Origin: CAYSEW01 sp964430245
Lineage (GTDB): Bacteria > Bacteroidota > Bacteroidia > Flavobacteriales_D > Parvicellaceae
Length of the DNA: 41,902 nt
Direction: 5' to 3'
NCBI GenBank assembly: GCA_964430245.1
Contig: CAYSEW010000025.1
Span: forward strand, 1-41,902
The notes under the pieces are model-generated. The model was not told where the DNA came from. It did no database searches and worked only from the letters and a program-made list of their open reading frames with translations. Position 1 is the stretch's first letter. Each line of letters begins with the position of its first letter. Below are positions 1-7,698 of the stretch, piece by piece. Both the position numbers and the translations under genes were made by a program.

Positions 1-6
1 TTCACA

Positions 7-23
7 AAGAACAGCTTGTTCTT
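7..23. repeat. Short perfect inverted repeat
   Basis: Seven-base arms AAGAACA and TGTTCTT are separated by GCT, giving a small hairpin at the left edge. No T-tract follows on either strand, so a terminator role is not supported. Its partner gene, if any, lies outside the window. Confidence 0.4.
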
Positions 24-51
24 ATTAATAAATGATCATTTTAATAGATGT

Positions 52-73
52 TTTGTGAAAAATTTGTGAAAAT
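52..73. repeat. Two 11-bp direct repeats TTTGTGAAAAW
   Basis: TTTGTGAAAAA (52-62) is followed directly by TTTGTGAAAAT (63-73). The reverse complement of the core, TTCACAAA, lies at 1-8. The exact 11-bp spacing is about one helical turn, so a regulator-binding site is possible, but the sequence is AT-rich and chance cannot be excluded. Confidence 0.3.
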
Positions 74-75
74 GC

Positions 76-106
76 AAAAGGACTCAATATTTAAATCAAG
101 TCCTTT
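76..106 (-). terminator. Probable terminator after tRNA-Ala
   Basis: Eight-base arms AAAGGACT (77-84) and AGTCCTTT (99-106) flank an AT-rich loop. The hairpin begins 8 bp beyond the 3' end of the minus-strand tRNA-Ala. The U-run after the stem is short (about four), so termination may be weak; it could also be a processing hairpin. Confidence 0.5.
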
Positions 107-114
107 AACAGATG

Positions 115-188
115 TGGAGAAGATGAGACTCGAACTCACGACCTCTTGACTGCCAGTCAAGCGCTCTAGCCAACTGAGCTACATCCCC
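115..188 (-). tRNA. tRNA-Ala (anticodon GGC)
   Basis: The reverse complement folds into a 74-nt cloverleaf. The anticodon stem CTTGA/TCAAG encloses the loop CTGGCAG, so the anticodon is GGC. The T-loop is TTCGAGT and U8, A9 and G10 are in place. G3:U70, the alanine identity pair, is present. The acceptor stem has one apparent mismatch, U6 opposite U67. CCA is not encoded: the discriminator A is followed by CAT. Confidence 0.95.
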
Positions 189-241
189 AATTTTTAGCGA
201 ATTTAAATATTTATCTTTACATCTGTTCTATTACTTGGCTA

Positions 242-1099
242 ATGACAACTATTATTGAAGATATTATAAAAAATGAAATAGGAGTGAAACCAGATAAGAT
301 CAGTCCGTTATCTGGCGGCAGCATCAATGATGCTTTTTGTGTGAGTGATTCCGAAAACAGCTGGTTTATAAAACTTAATTCTAAAGATAAGTATCCGGGG
401 ATGTTTGAAATAGAATCCAAAGGATTGAAGTTGCTTAAAAATTCTGATTTTATTATTCCAAGCGTTATTTCATATGGAGAAGACTTAGACTATAGCTATC
501 TTATTCTTGACTTCATAGACACACTTTCTGAGCAACAAATGAATTGGCCTCTCTTTGGCGAGAATCTCGCAAAAATGCATCAGCTATCCAATGATGTTTT
601 CGGACTGGATCATCAGAACTATATAGGGTCCTTGGAACAAAAAAATAATTCAGCAATAACTTGGGAAGAATTTTATGCCAATCAGCGCATTCTTGCTTTA
701 TCAGAATCTGCCTTTAACTTAGGACTGCTTTCCAATACTGAAATTATAAGTGCAGAAAAGCTTTGTACTAAACTACAAGACTTGTTGCCTAAAGAATCTC
801 CTTCACTTTTACATGGCGATCTTTGGCAAGGAAATTTACTATGTAATAAAGATTCACAACCCGTACTTATAGACCCAGCTGTTTATTATGGTCACAGAGA
901 AATGGACCTGGCTATGCTTTTTCTTTTTGGGAGCATTCCTAATGACTCAATTATTGAATATGAGCTTATCTATCCTCTTGAAAAAGGATGGGAAAAAAGA
1001 ATGGACATACATCAGCTTTATCCACTATTGGTTCATCTAATATTATTTGGAGAAAGCTACTATGGTTCAGTAAATAGCATCTTGAAAAAATATGTATAA
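242..1099 (+). CDS. Fructosamine/ketosamine-3-kinase family protein
   Basis: This 285-residue protein belongs to the fructosamine kinase family (protein-kinase-like fold), which phosphorylates sugar adducts on amines and helps repair glycated proteins in the cytoplasm. HGDLWQGN at 191-198 supplies the catalytic Asp193 and Asn198. DPAVYYGHREMDLAM at 211-225 is the metal-binding segment. Lys44 in FIKLN and Glu57 fit the ATP-binding Lys/Glu pair. Length matches the family (about 290). There is no signal peptide. The ATG lies 53 bp from tRNA-Ala and the gene converges on the hydrolase gene with only 7 bp between stops. The substrate cannot be told from sequence. Confidence 0.9.
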   Translation: MTTIIEDIIKNEIGVKPDKISPLSGGSINDAFCVSDSENSWFIKLNSKDKYPGMFEIESKGLKLLKNSDFIIPSVISYGEDLDYSYLILDFIDTLSEQQMNWPLFGENLAKMHQLSNDVFGLDHQNYIGSLEQKNNSAITWEEFYANQRILALSESAFNLGLLSNTEIISAEKLCTKLQDLLPKESPSLLHGDLWQGNLLCNKDSQPVLIDPAVYYGHREMDLAMLFLFGSIPNDSIIEYELIYPLEKGWEKRMDIHQLYPLLVHLILFGESYYGSVNSILKKYV

Positions 1100-1106
1100 C
1101 TCTTCT

Positions 1107-2540
1107 TTACTGTTTTACCACTCTTTGAATAATGTCAGCATCACTATTGTGTAATTCCAAAATGTAAATGCCAGATGCCCAATCCTCCGTTGAGATTAAT
1201 GAGCTTGAATTAATCTCTACTCTTTTAATTACTTGACCCATCATGTTTCTAATAATGAGCAAAGATGGAGAATCAACACTAATGTTTAAAAAATTCTCTG
1301 TAGGGTTAGGATAAGCAAATGGCTGAGGGTTTTCTTCATTAGTGGAAAGCCCAGCAGAATTACAATAAGTTCTTATTCCGTCAAACCACATAAAGGCTCC
1401 AATTAAAGCTGGGAAAACACAATCACCATGATTTCCTGTGCCCATATTAACTGCTTCTACATCTGCAGCACCATTGGCGATCATGGTAGCCTCAGCAGAA
1501 ATAGCATTCTGATAGGTAACCTGTTCATCACCTGTGCAATAATACATTTTCACAGGACGTTGTGGTGCCCAATCATGGTTATCGTTATCGAGCAAAGCCG
1601 TCCACAATGGATGTCCAAAAGTAGCTTGTGAGTTAGTGAAATTCTGAAGTACAGTATCTACCATCAAAGTATCTACATATCCAGACAATAAATTATTTAA
1701 ACTCCCCATGTCTAAAGTAGTGTTATTTCCATCGAAATAAGGCGGCACAATGGTATCATAGGGAGGGTTTAATATTTCAGAATAATTATTATATAAATTC
1801 CCATATACCAATTGATAAGAAGCAAGTAAATAGGCTAAATATCCTGGATTAGAATAAGGGTAGGGAGATAGTATCGTATCGGCCATTGCGCCTGACATTT
1901 CATAAGGGCCAGAACAAGGAGCAGACGCTAATACATTAAATTCGGAAAGCAAGTTGTTATCCTCAATATATTTATGTGTTGCCATAGCAGCGTGTCCTCC
2001 TTGCGAATATCCTGTTAAAAAAACCTCACCATTGTCTACCATTTGCAAACTATCCATAATAAATTCTCTTGCCGCCCTGATCATATCCCTTGAAGCCGTT
2101 GCTTCAGATTCCGCATGAACATAAGGATGTAACCCGGGACTGTCACCCATCCCAATATAGTCTGGCATTAATACAAAATAACCACCTGCTCCAAATATTT
2201 TACCAATAATTGTCTCTTGAATATCACTAGAAGGCACATCTTGTTTTCTTAAACTTGTGCCGTGGTGATAAACTAATATTGGAAAGTCTGTACAAGTTGT
2301 ATTAGAAGGCACTAAAAATGCCCCAGATGCTATAGTTGGTTGCCCATGGGCGTCAACTGTATTATAGACCATTTTATAAAGGTCTATATCAAATTGCAAG
2401 GAGAGTCCAGTAGCTAAACTTAATGTAAGTGGGTCAGTAGTATTTAAATAAGTCGCTGAAATTAAATATTGTGACTGAAATGCGTTTGAAGAAACACTCA
2501 AACAAACAACAACCCATATTTTTAATAAATATATTTTCAT
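1107..2540 (-). CDS. Secreted alpha/beta hydrolase (lipase-like) with T9SS type A sorting domain
   Basis: This 477-residue protein starts with a signal peptide (about residues 1-20). The alpha/beta hydrolase fold shows an oxyanion segment HHGT (92-95), the nucleophile elbow GYSQGG (177-182, Ser179), an acid in GDEQV (Asp338) and the general base in NHGDC (His371). It resembles secretory lipases and prolyl-oligopeptidase-like esterases. The last 70 residues (FAYPNPTENFLNIS to the end) form a type A C-terminal domain for secretion through the T9SS and attachment or release at the cell surface. The gene appears monocistronic, with an AT-rich leader. The actual ester substrate is unknown. Confidence 0.85.
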   Translation of the reverse strand: MKIYLLKIWVVVCLSVSSNAFQSQYLISATYLNTTDPLTLSLATGLSLQFDIDLYKMVYNTVDAHGQPTIASGAFLVPSNTTCTDFPILVYHHGTSLRKQDVPSSDIQETIIGKIFGAGGYFVLMPDYIGMGDSPGLHPYVHAESEATASRDMIRAAREFIMDSLQMVDNGEVFLTGYSQGGHAAMATHKYIEDNNLLSEFNVLASAPCSGPYEMSGAMADTILSPYPYSNPGYLAYLLASYQLVYGNLYNNYSEILNPPYDTIVPPYFDGNNTTLDMGSLNNLLSGYVDTLMVDTVLQNFTNSQATFGHPLWTALLDNDNHDWAPQRPVKMYYCTGDEQVTYQNAISAEATMIANGAADVEAVNMGTGNHGDCVFPALIGAFMWFDGIRTYCNSAGLSTNEENPQPFAYPNPTENFLNISVDSPSLLIIRNMMGQVIKRVEINSSSLISTEDWASGIYILELHNSDADIIQRVVKQ

Positions 2541-2617
2541 AGGATTATTTTAAAATGCCCATTAAAATAAACAATATTTTAAAATATTAAATATTTATTA
2601 GTGAAATGAAATCTAAA

Positions 2618-2959
2618 CTACTGATATTCAGCTTCTATATAATCGATCATTAATTGAACCTTAGTTTTAAACACCTGGTATCTATTTAATGTTTCATTTT
2701 GAGGGTATTCATTGTTATTTTCTAGATCTAGCACTATTTGTTTTAGCTCTTCTGAACCTATAAGGTTGATTGAAAACTTGATCTTGTGTGCTAATTTGCC
2801 AAACAATTCAAAATCCTTTTGCTGAATAGACAGATCCATATTTGCTAAAGTTTCTTTAGAGGAGGTGCAAAACAAGACTAATAGTTCCTTATTAAAGGAC
2901 TCGTCTCCACCTGAAATCTCATTCAGGTTGTCAAAAAATAATATTTGATCTGCTGACAT
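2618..2959 (-). CDS. HPt domain phosphotransfer protein
   Basis: This 113-residue all-helical protein matches a stand-alone histidine phosphotransfer domain. AHKIKFSINLIG contains the phospho-accepting His58 followed by Lys and, later, Gly, the usual HPt signature. Such proteins relay phosphate between hybrid histidine kinases and response regulators in the cytoplasm. No kinase or regulator gene is adjacent, so its partners are encoded elsewhere. It lies between the lipase-like gene and the CAU tRNA, on the same strand as both. Confidence 0.8.
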   Translation of the reverse strand: MSADQILFFDNLNEISGGDESFNKELLVLFCTSSKETLANMDLSIQQKDFELFGKLAHKIKFSINLIGSEELKQIVLDLENNNEYPQNETLNRYQVFKTKVQLMIDYIEAEYQ

Positions 2960-2996
2960 CTTTAATTGACAAATGTTTTTATGTCCAATTAATTTG

Positions 2997-3070
2997 TGGG
3001 CCCAGAAGGGCTCGAACCTTCGACCCCCTGATTATGAGTCAGGTGCTCTAACCAACTGAGCTATGGGCCC
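2997..3070 (-). tRNA. tRNA with CAU anticodon (elongator Met or Ile2)
   Basis: The reverse complement forms a complete 74-nt cloverleaf: acceptor GGGCCCA/TGGGCCC, D-arm, anticodon stem CCTGA/TCAGG with loop CTCATAA (anticodon CAU), and T-loop TTCGAGC. The anticodon stem lacks the three G:C pairs of initiator tRNA and position 1:72 is paired, so it is not fMet. Elongator Met and TilS-modified Ile2 cannot be separated by eye. CCA is not encoded. Confidence 0.93.
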
Positions 3071-3144
3071 CACAGAAATTAATTTCTGAAAATTTGAGTG
3101 CAATTTTACATATTTGTATTGAATAATCAAACTATTATTTAATT

Positions 3145-3771
3145 GTGTCGCAAATAAAAAATATCATATTCGATCTTGGCGGAGTTATTTTAAACATAAA
3201 TTATCAACTAACTATTGATGCTTTTAAAAAACTTGGCTTCCATAATTTTGATGATTTCTATACTCAAAAGAAACAAAGCAGTTTATTCAATAATTTTGAA
3301 ACCGGGAAATTAAGTGTTCCTGATTTTTATAAATATATTAAAGCTAATTGTCCTAAAAAAATCAATACTAATGAAATTAAAGCAGCATGGAACGCCATGC
3401 TACTTGACCTTCCGTTAAATAGATTAGCGTTTCTTGAAAAAATCAATAAAAGTCATCAACTCTATTTACTTAGCAATACCAATGAGGTCCATATCACTGA
3501 ATTTAAAAACATCATTAACAAAAATGTTGGGTATGACCGATTTGCAGCTGCTTTTAAAGAATGTTATTACTCTTCAGAAATTGGACTAAGAAAACCTAAT
3601 GAATCTTGTTTTAGATATGTTCTTGAAGAAAATAAACTCCTAGCTAATGAAACATTGTTCATAGACGATTCAATTCAGCACATCAAAGGAGCAATTTCTA
3701 TGGGTATTAAATCCTATTTATTAGATTCTTCAGAAGATATAGTTAGGATTGTTCCTGACATAATTCAATAA
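3145..3771 (+). CDS. HAD-superfamily phosphatase (HAD-IA, YihX-like)
   Basis: This 208-residue cytoplasmic protein carries the four HAD motifs: FDLGGVI (nucleophile Asp10), LLSNTNE (Ser110), the Lys of GLRKPN (Lys150) and FIDDS (Asp174, Asp175). The second Asp of motif I is replaced by Gly12, as in the YihX group of sugar-phosphate phosphatases. The start is GTG: an in-frame TAA lies 21 bp upstream and no ATG intervenes. The 3' end overlaps the convergent mce gene by 29 bp. The substrate is likely a small phosphorylated metabolite, but this is inference. Confidence 0.85.
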   Translation: MSQIKNIIFDLGGVILNINYQLTIDAFKKLGFHNFDDFYTQKKQSSLFNNFETGKLSVPDFYKYIKANCPKKINTNEIKAAWNAMLLDLPLNRLAFLEKINKSHQLYLLSNTNEVHITEFKNIINKNVGYDRFAAAFKECYYSSEIGLRKPNESCFRYVLEENKLLANETLFIDDSIQHIKGAISMGIKSYLLDSSEDIVRIVPDIIQ

Positions 3772-4144
3772 GCACACCGTTAGTAGATTTAGGATGTAAA
3801 AAACATATTAGCTTATTGTCTGCTCCTTTGCTATAATGCTCCTTAATCAGTTCAAAGCCATTGGCTTTTAGCCTTAACATCTCTTTTTCAATATCATCAA
3901 CATGAATTGCTATATGATGCACCCCTTCACCTCTTTTATCAATGAACTTAGCAATAGGACTATCTGGATTTTTTGCCTCTAATAGCTCTATCTTACTTTC
4001 ACCTAATTTGAAAAACGAAGTTTTCACTCCCTCTACCTCAACTTCTTCTATCTTGTAATGCTTTTTGCCCAATATTTTTGCAAACGTTTCATTTGCTTTT
4101 TCTAAATCTTTTACGGCAATACCTACATGTTCTATTTTATTCAT
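3743..4144 (-). CDS. mce: Methylmalonyl-CoA epimerase
   Basis: This 133-residue protein of the glyoxalase/VOC fold interconverts (R)- and (S)-methylmalonyl-CoA, linking propionyl-CoA/odd-chain metabolism to succinyl-CoA. MNKIEHVGIAVKDL gives the first metal ligand His6. Other likely ligands are Glu53 (KIELLE), the His of GVHHIAI (76-77) and Glu127 (VLIEL). Length and start match the family. Its 3' end overlaps the HAD gene on the opposite strand by 29 bp, so their mRNAs are antisense over this stretch. The partner mutase is not in the window. Confidence 0.92.
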   Translation of the reverse strand: MNKIEHVGIAVKDLEKANETFAKILGKKHYKIEEVEVEGVKTSFFKLGESKIELLEAKNPDSPIAKFIDKRGEGVHHIAIHVDDIEKEMLRLKANGFELIKEHYSKGADNKLICFLHPKSTNGVLIELCQEQS

Positions 4145-4152
4145 TAGTTGAT

Positions 4153-4177
4153 AAAAAAAATCCCCCTAAAAGGAGGA
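4153..4177 (-). terminator. Rho-independent terminator of the secreted-protein gene
   Basis: On the minus strand a 7-bp stem with one mismatch (4161-4167 with 4171-4177, loop AAA) is followed by eight T (4153-4160). It begins 21 bp after the stop of the gene at 4199-4999 and just before mce, so it should separate the two transcripts. Confidence 0.7.
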
Positions 4178-4198
4178 TGTAAATGCATTAAGACTTAA

Positions 4199-4999
4199 TT
4201 ACTTTTTGTTGACAACCTCTCCGGTTTTTGAATCATAATTAATATAATATAATCCTTTTTTGAGGTTGTTAACGCCTATTGACTGACCAAATCCTTTTTT
4301 AACTAAATTACCATAAGTGTCATAAATTTCATAAAGTGTCTCACCTGTAAATTCAAGATTGTCTTTTACTTTTGGATTTGGTATAGTGATCTCAGCAATC
4401 GCTGGATCTAAATAAGAGGCATTTGGCGATATCCTTGGCTTTCCTGTGTAATCAATTTGTTTTACTCTAAATTTATTTTCACCTGAATGTGGCGTTAATT
4501 TAAATTCATATGACTGCTCCGTTTCTTCACCGTTGCCATCTACTTCACCTACCTTTACCCATTTACTCCATCTGTATTGCTCAATGATATAGGTCAATTT
4601 CCCTTGCTCATTCACTGTTTTCCATTTAAGTACCTGGTCTCCTGAAACCTCAATACTTAAAGCATCAAAAGTACTCCTAGGCCTTAACACTTCAGGATTT
4701 AAAACTTTAGGTAAACAATCTAATTTATGTTGGATTTTAACAGTTACAGGAGCTCCAACTTTTAAACTTAATGTAGAAAAATCTATTTCAAAAGCACTTG
4801 AATTGACTTGATCAGTTGTTACATCACCATTTACATAAACTGCTATTACACAAAAACCAACACCTGAACCTGAAAATGGATTTTGCACGTATAGGTTCTT
4901 ACCTTGATAATGACCCTCGTGTATAATACTCGTCTCATTACTTTGTGCGTTAAAACACAAACATGAAACAATTGAAATTAGAAACAGTATATTCTTCAT
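4199..4999 (-). CDS. Secreted protein with T9SS-type C-terminal region
   Basis: This protein is about 266 residues with a signal peptide (MKNILFLISIVSCLCFNAQ). The central part (LKWKTVNEQG to FRVKQIDYTGKPRIS) resembles the beta-sandwich seen before sorting domains in Bacteroidota secreted proteins. The end (YEIYDTYGNLVKKG to GLYYINYDSKTGEVVNKK) looks like a type A T9SS sorting domain. The ATG at 4999 is preferred over in-frame TTGs at 5008 and 5005, because TTG 5006-5008 is part of a -7 box. No enzyme motif was seen, so the function is unknown. Confidence 0.7.
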   Translation of the reverse strand: MKNILFLISIVSCLCFNAQSNETSIIHEGHYQGKNLYVQNPFSGSGVGFCVIAVYVNGDVTTDQVNSSAFEIDFSTLSLKVGAPVTVKIQHKLDCLPKVLNPEVLRPRSTFDALSIEVSGDQVLKWKTVNEQGKLTYIIEQYRWSKWVKVGEVDGNGEETEQSYEFKLTPHSGENKFRVKQIDYTGKPRISPNASYLDPAIAEITIPNPKVKDNLEFTGETLYEIYDTYGNLVKKGFGQSIGVNNLKKGLYYINYDSKTGEVVNKK

Positions 5000-5005
5000 T
5001 TGCAA

Positions 5006-5013
5006 CAAAGCTA
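5006..5013 (-). promoter_or_regulatory. -7 promoter box TAGCTTTG
   Basis: On the minus strand TAGCTTTG fits TAnnTTTG exactly and ends 6 nt before the ATG at 4999, implying a leader of at most a few bases. A TTG at 5036-5038, 22 bp further upstream, could be the -33 element. Confidence 0.5.
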
Positions 5014-5205
5014 ATACATTCTTACTTTAAGTTGACAATAATAAGTGCAATTTTAAAAAAAACAAAATAAATAATACTCCTTTTTCTAATTTCTCTAATA
5101 TTTAATTTTATATTTTAAATTATGCTTTGTAAAATTCTAATTATAATGTATTCTTGTAATAGTTTTTAAACTGACCCTAATATTTTTACAATTACAATAC
5201 ATTTT

Positions 5206-7038
5206 ATGTGCTCTCTTAATATAAAAATAAATTACCTTACTATATGTAGTGTTTTATTACTTTCTTTTTCTAGCTGTGAATTGGATGATAATAATGGCTC
5301 TAAAAACAACAACAAAGCCAATCAATCTACAAGAATAGCAAAAGGTGACAAAGCTGTTTATGGAGGTTCACTTAAAATTTCAGAAGAAGAATCATTTCGT
5401 TCTATTTTTCCACTTGATATTGTAGATGCAATTTCTGCAAAAATAGCTTCCCAAATACATAATGGACTAGTTAGATTTAATGCTAAAGACCTTTCTATTA
5501 ATTCATGTATAGCAAAAAATTGGGAAATCGACTCTACAGAAACGATCTATACTTTTGAATTAAGAGACAATGTATATTTTCATGATGACCCATGCTTCGA
5601 AGGTGGAAAAGGGCCTAAAGTTACAGCACAAGATTTCAAGTACACTTTTGAACTTCTATGCTCAAAAGGGTTTGAAAATTCCTATAATATGGTAAAGAAT
5701 AATATTAAAGGGGCAAAAGAATTCTATAATGGAAATACTTCTGAACTTGAGGGTGTAGATGTTGTTGATGACCATACTTTAAAAATATATTTAAACGAGC
5801 CACTATCCTCTTTTATATACAAACTGGCTATGCCCAACACATCAGTTATCTCTAAAACTGCATATGAAGAATATGGCATTAATATGAAGGTAGGTGCTGG
5901 GGCATTTAAATATGGTGAAACAGAAAATGAATTAACCGATGTTTTTTTAGTTGCAAATAATAATTATTTTCTACAAGATTCATATGGTAACAAATTGCCT
6001 TATCTAGATTCTGTTCATTTTCATTTTAATGAATCTAAAATGATTGAACTTGAAATGTTCAAACAAAAAAAACTATCTCTAATCCATGGGCTTCCGCCTT
6101 CAAAAATCGTTGAAGTTTTTGCTGAAAAAAGCTATAATTTTACTGATAGTCCTCCTCAATGGATTGTTGAGCATGATCCTGAATTAGTTACTCAATATTA
6201 TGAATTCAATTCTACAATACCTCCATTTAATGACCTAAGAGTAAGAAAAGCATTTAATTATGCAATTGACAAAGAAAAGATATTATTAAACACCTTGAAA
6301 AATCAAGGTTCCGTTGGTTCTAAAGGGATCACTCCAAATGTTAAACTCTTTAATAAATATGATTTTGATCAGATTGAAGGTTATGAATATAATCCAGAAC
6401 TTGCTAAAAAATTATTTGCTGAAGCTGGTTATCCAAACGGAAAAGGATTTCCAAATGTAAGACTTGAGCTAAATCTTGGAGGAAACACTCATTTATTAGT
6501 GGCACAAGAAATACAACATCAATTAAATGCTGTTTTGAATATATGGATCGAATTTGAGCAAGTAAGCTTTAATGACAAGATCGAACATTCTAAATATGGC
6601 AAGTCTGAAATTTTTAGGTCTGCTTGGGTAGCTGATTATCCATCTCCAGAGTCTTTCCTTAGCATTTTCTATGGTGGAAATGTTCCTGAAGACTCATGGA
6701 ATGAAAAGGAAAAATCATTTAGCAATCCTTGTTACCCAAATACAATGCGCTTCAAAAATGAAAACTTTGATAAATTATACCTTAAAGGAATTAAGACTAA
6801 AAATTCAAATGAAGCAGAAAGGTTTAAACTTTTTGCACAAGCTGAAAAAATCATGATGGAAGAAGCGCCTGTGATTATTTTGTGGTATCAAGAAAATTTT
6901 ACACTTTTTCATTCAGATGTTAGAAATTTCCATTATAACTCTATGGAGCATTTTGATTTCAGTGATGTTTATATAAAAACACTCACAAAAAAAGAGTATA
7001 ACGCATTACAAAATGCTGGTGACTCTAAAGTGAAATAA
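5206..7038 (+). CDS. ABC transporter substrate-binding lipoprotein, family 5 (oligopeptide type)
   Basis: This 610-residue protein has a lipoprotein signal ending LSFSSC (Cys24). The rest matches the DppA/OppA solute-binding family (SBP_bac_5): KNWEIDSTETIYTFELRDNVYFHD near residue 105, then LRVRKAFNYAIDKEKIL and YNPELAKKLFAEAGYP in the C-terminal half. It would bind peptides or similar solutes at the membrane and hand them to a permease. No permease or ATPase gene is beside it, so it is an orphan here. An AT-rich 200-bp region precedes it, and only 1 bp separates its stop from the convergent lipoprotein gene. Confidence 0.88.
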   Translation: MCSLNIKINYLTICSVLLLSFSSCELDDNNGSKNNNKANQSTRIAKGDKAVYGGSLKISEEESFRSIFPLDIVDAISAKIASQIHNGLVRFNAKDLSINSCIAKNWEIDSTETIYTFELRDNVYFHDDPCFEGGKGPKVTAQDFKYTFELLCSKGFENSYNMVKNNIKGAKEFYNGNTSELEGVDVVDDHTLKIYLNEPLSSFIYKLAMPNTSVISKTAYEEYGINMKVGAGAFKYGETENELTDVFLVANNNYFLQDSYGNKLPYLDSVHFHFNESKMIELEMFKQKKLSLIHGLPPSKIVEVFAEKSYNFTDSPPQWIVEHDPELVTQYYEFNSTIPPFNDLRVRKAFNYAIDKEKILLNTLKNQGSVGSKGITPNVKLFNKYDFDQIEGYEYNPELAKKLFAEAGYPNGKGFPNVRLELNLGGNTHLLVAQEIQHQLNAVLNIWIEFEQVSFNDKIEHSKYGKSEIFRSAWVADYPSPESFLSIFYGGNVPEDSWNEKEKSFSNPCYPNTMRFKNENFDKLYLKGIKTKNSNEAERFKLFAQAEKIMMEEAPVIILWYQENFTLFHSDVRNFHYNSMEHFDFSDVYIKTLTKKEYNALQNAGDSKVK

Positions 7039-7039
7039 C

Positions 7040-7660
7040 TTATTTTGAATAGATTGCTGAAGCAAGCATTTCCTTAATTGTCGGCTTATAAAAATCACTC
7101 ATCTCATTGCTTTTGAAAACTAAATTATAACCATTTATTTTTCTTGTGCAATAAAAATGATAATCAGCAGAAATAGCACCCTCTTCCTTTTCTAAAGTAG
7201 ATTTATCTGCATTGATATTTTCAGTAAAAAGTATGTAATTATCACCTTCTTCAATATATTGATAGTCAAAAATGGTATTTGCTTGTCTGTTTTTCTCTTT
7301 CTCGACTGAAACCTCTTCATTACCCATTTCTTCTATGACTAAATGCCATTTAGGATCACTTGGCATCTTAATTCCCCATCTAGCTTCTCCATCATTATGA
7401 ATTATAATAGGGGGAGTATATCTTTCAATACCTTCTTCATCTTTATAGGTGTCATTGGGCACATAGATAGTTACGTCCAATTCTTGAGCATTTAAAGAAA
7501 ATGGACGTAATTTTGTTGTATCAAATAAAGCTGTTTTAGATTTATTTGGAACAGTTCCATCGTTACCGTCATTACTTTCTGAGTCATTACTACATGAACT
7601 AAAATAAACACATATAGATAGCACTAATATATAATTGATTTTACGCATAGGTTTTTTCAT
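7040..7660 (-). CDS. Hypothetical lipoprotein
   Basis: About 206 residues. The signal MKKPMRKINYILVLSICVYFSSC ends in a lipobox Cys23, followed by an acidic Ser/Asn/Asp-rich linker, so it is an anchored lipoprotein. I recognise no family; the mature part has mixed charge with no enzyme motif. The ATG at 7660 is chosen over TTG 7672, which is part of the -7 box TATATTTG. The gene is convergent with the substrate-binding protein gene; whether the two work together is unknown. Confidence 0.7.
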   Translation of the reverse strand: MKKPMRKINYILVLSICVYFSSCSNDSESNDGNDGTVPNKSKTALFDTTKLRPFSLNAQELDVTIYVPNDTYKDEEGIERYTPPIIIHNDGEARWGIKMPSDPKWHLVIEEMGNEEVSVEKEKNRQANTIFDYQYIEEGDNYILFTENINADKSTLEKEEGAISADYHFYCTRKINGYNLVFKSNEMSDFYKPTIKEMLASAIYSK

Positions 7661-7669
7661 TAAAAAAAA

Positions 7670-7677
7670 CAAATATA
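7670..7677 (-). promoter_or_regulatory. -7 promoter box TATATTTG
   Basis: TATATTTG on the minus strand matches TAnnTTTG and ends 9 nt before the ATG at 7660. No clear -33 TTTG is present. It decides the start of the lipoprotein gene, since the upstream in-frame TTG lies inside the box. Confidence 0.5.
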
Positions 7678-7698
7678 ATAATTGCTTATAACATAAGA

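Noticed and set aside
7..23. Hairpin considered as a terminator
   Set aside because: There is no T-tract on either side and the stem is only 7 bp.
115..188. tRNA-Ala as an integration site
   Set aside because: No integrase, no repeated tRNA 3' end and no change of gene type nearby; the flanking genes are ordinary.
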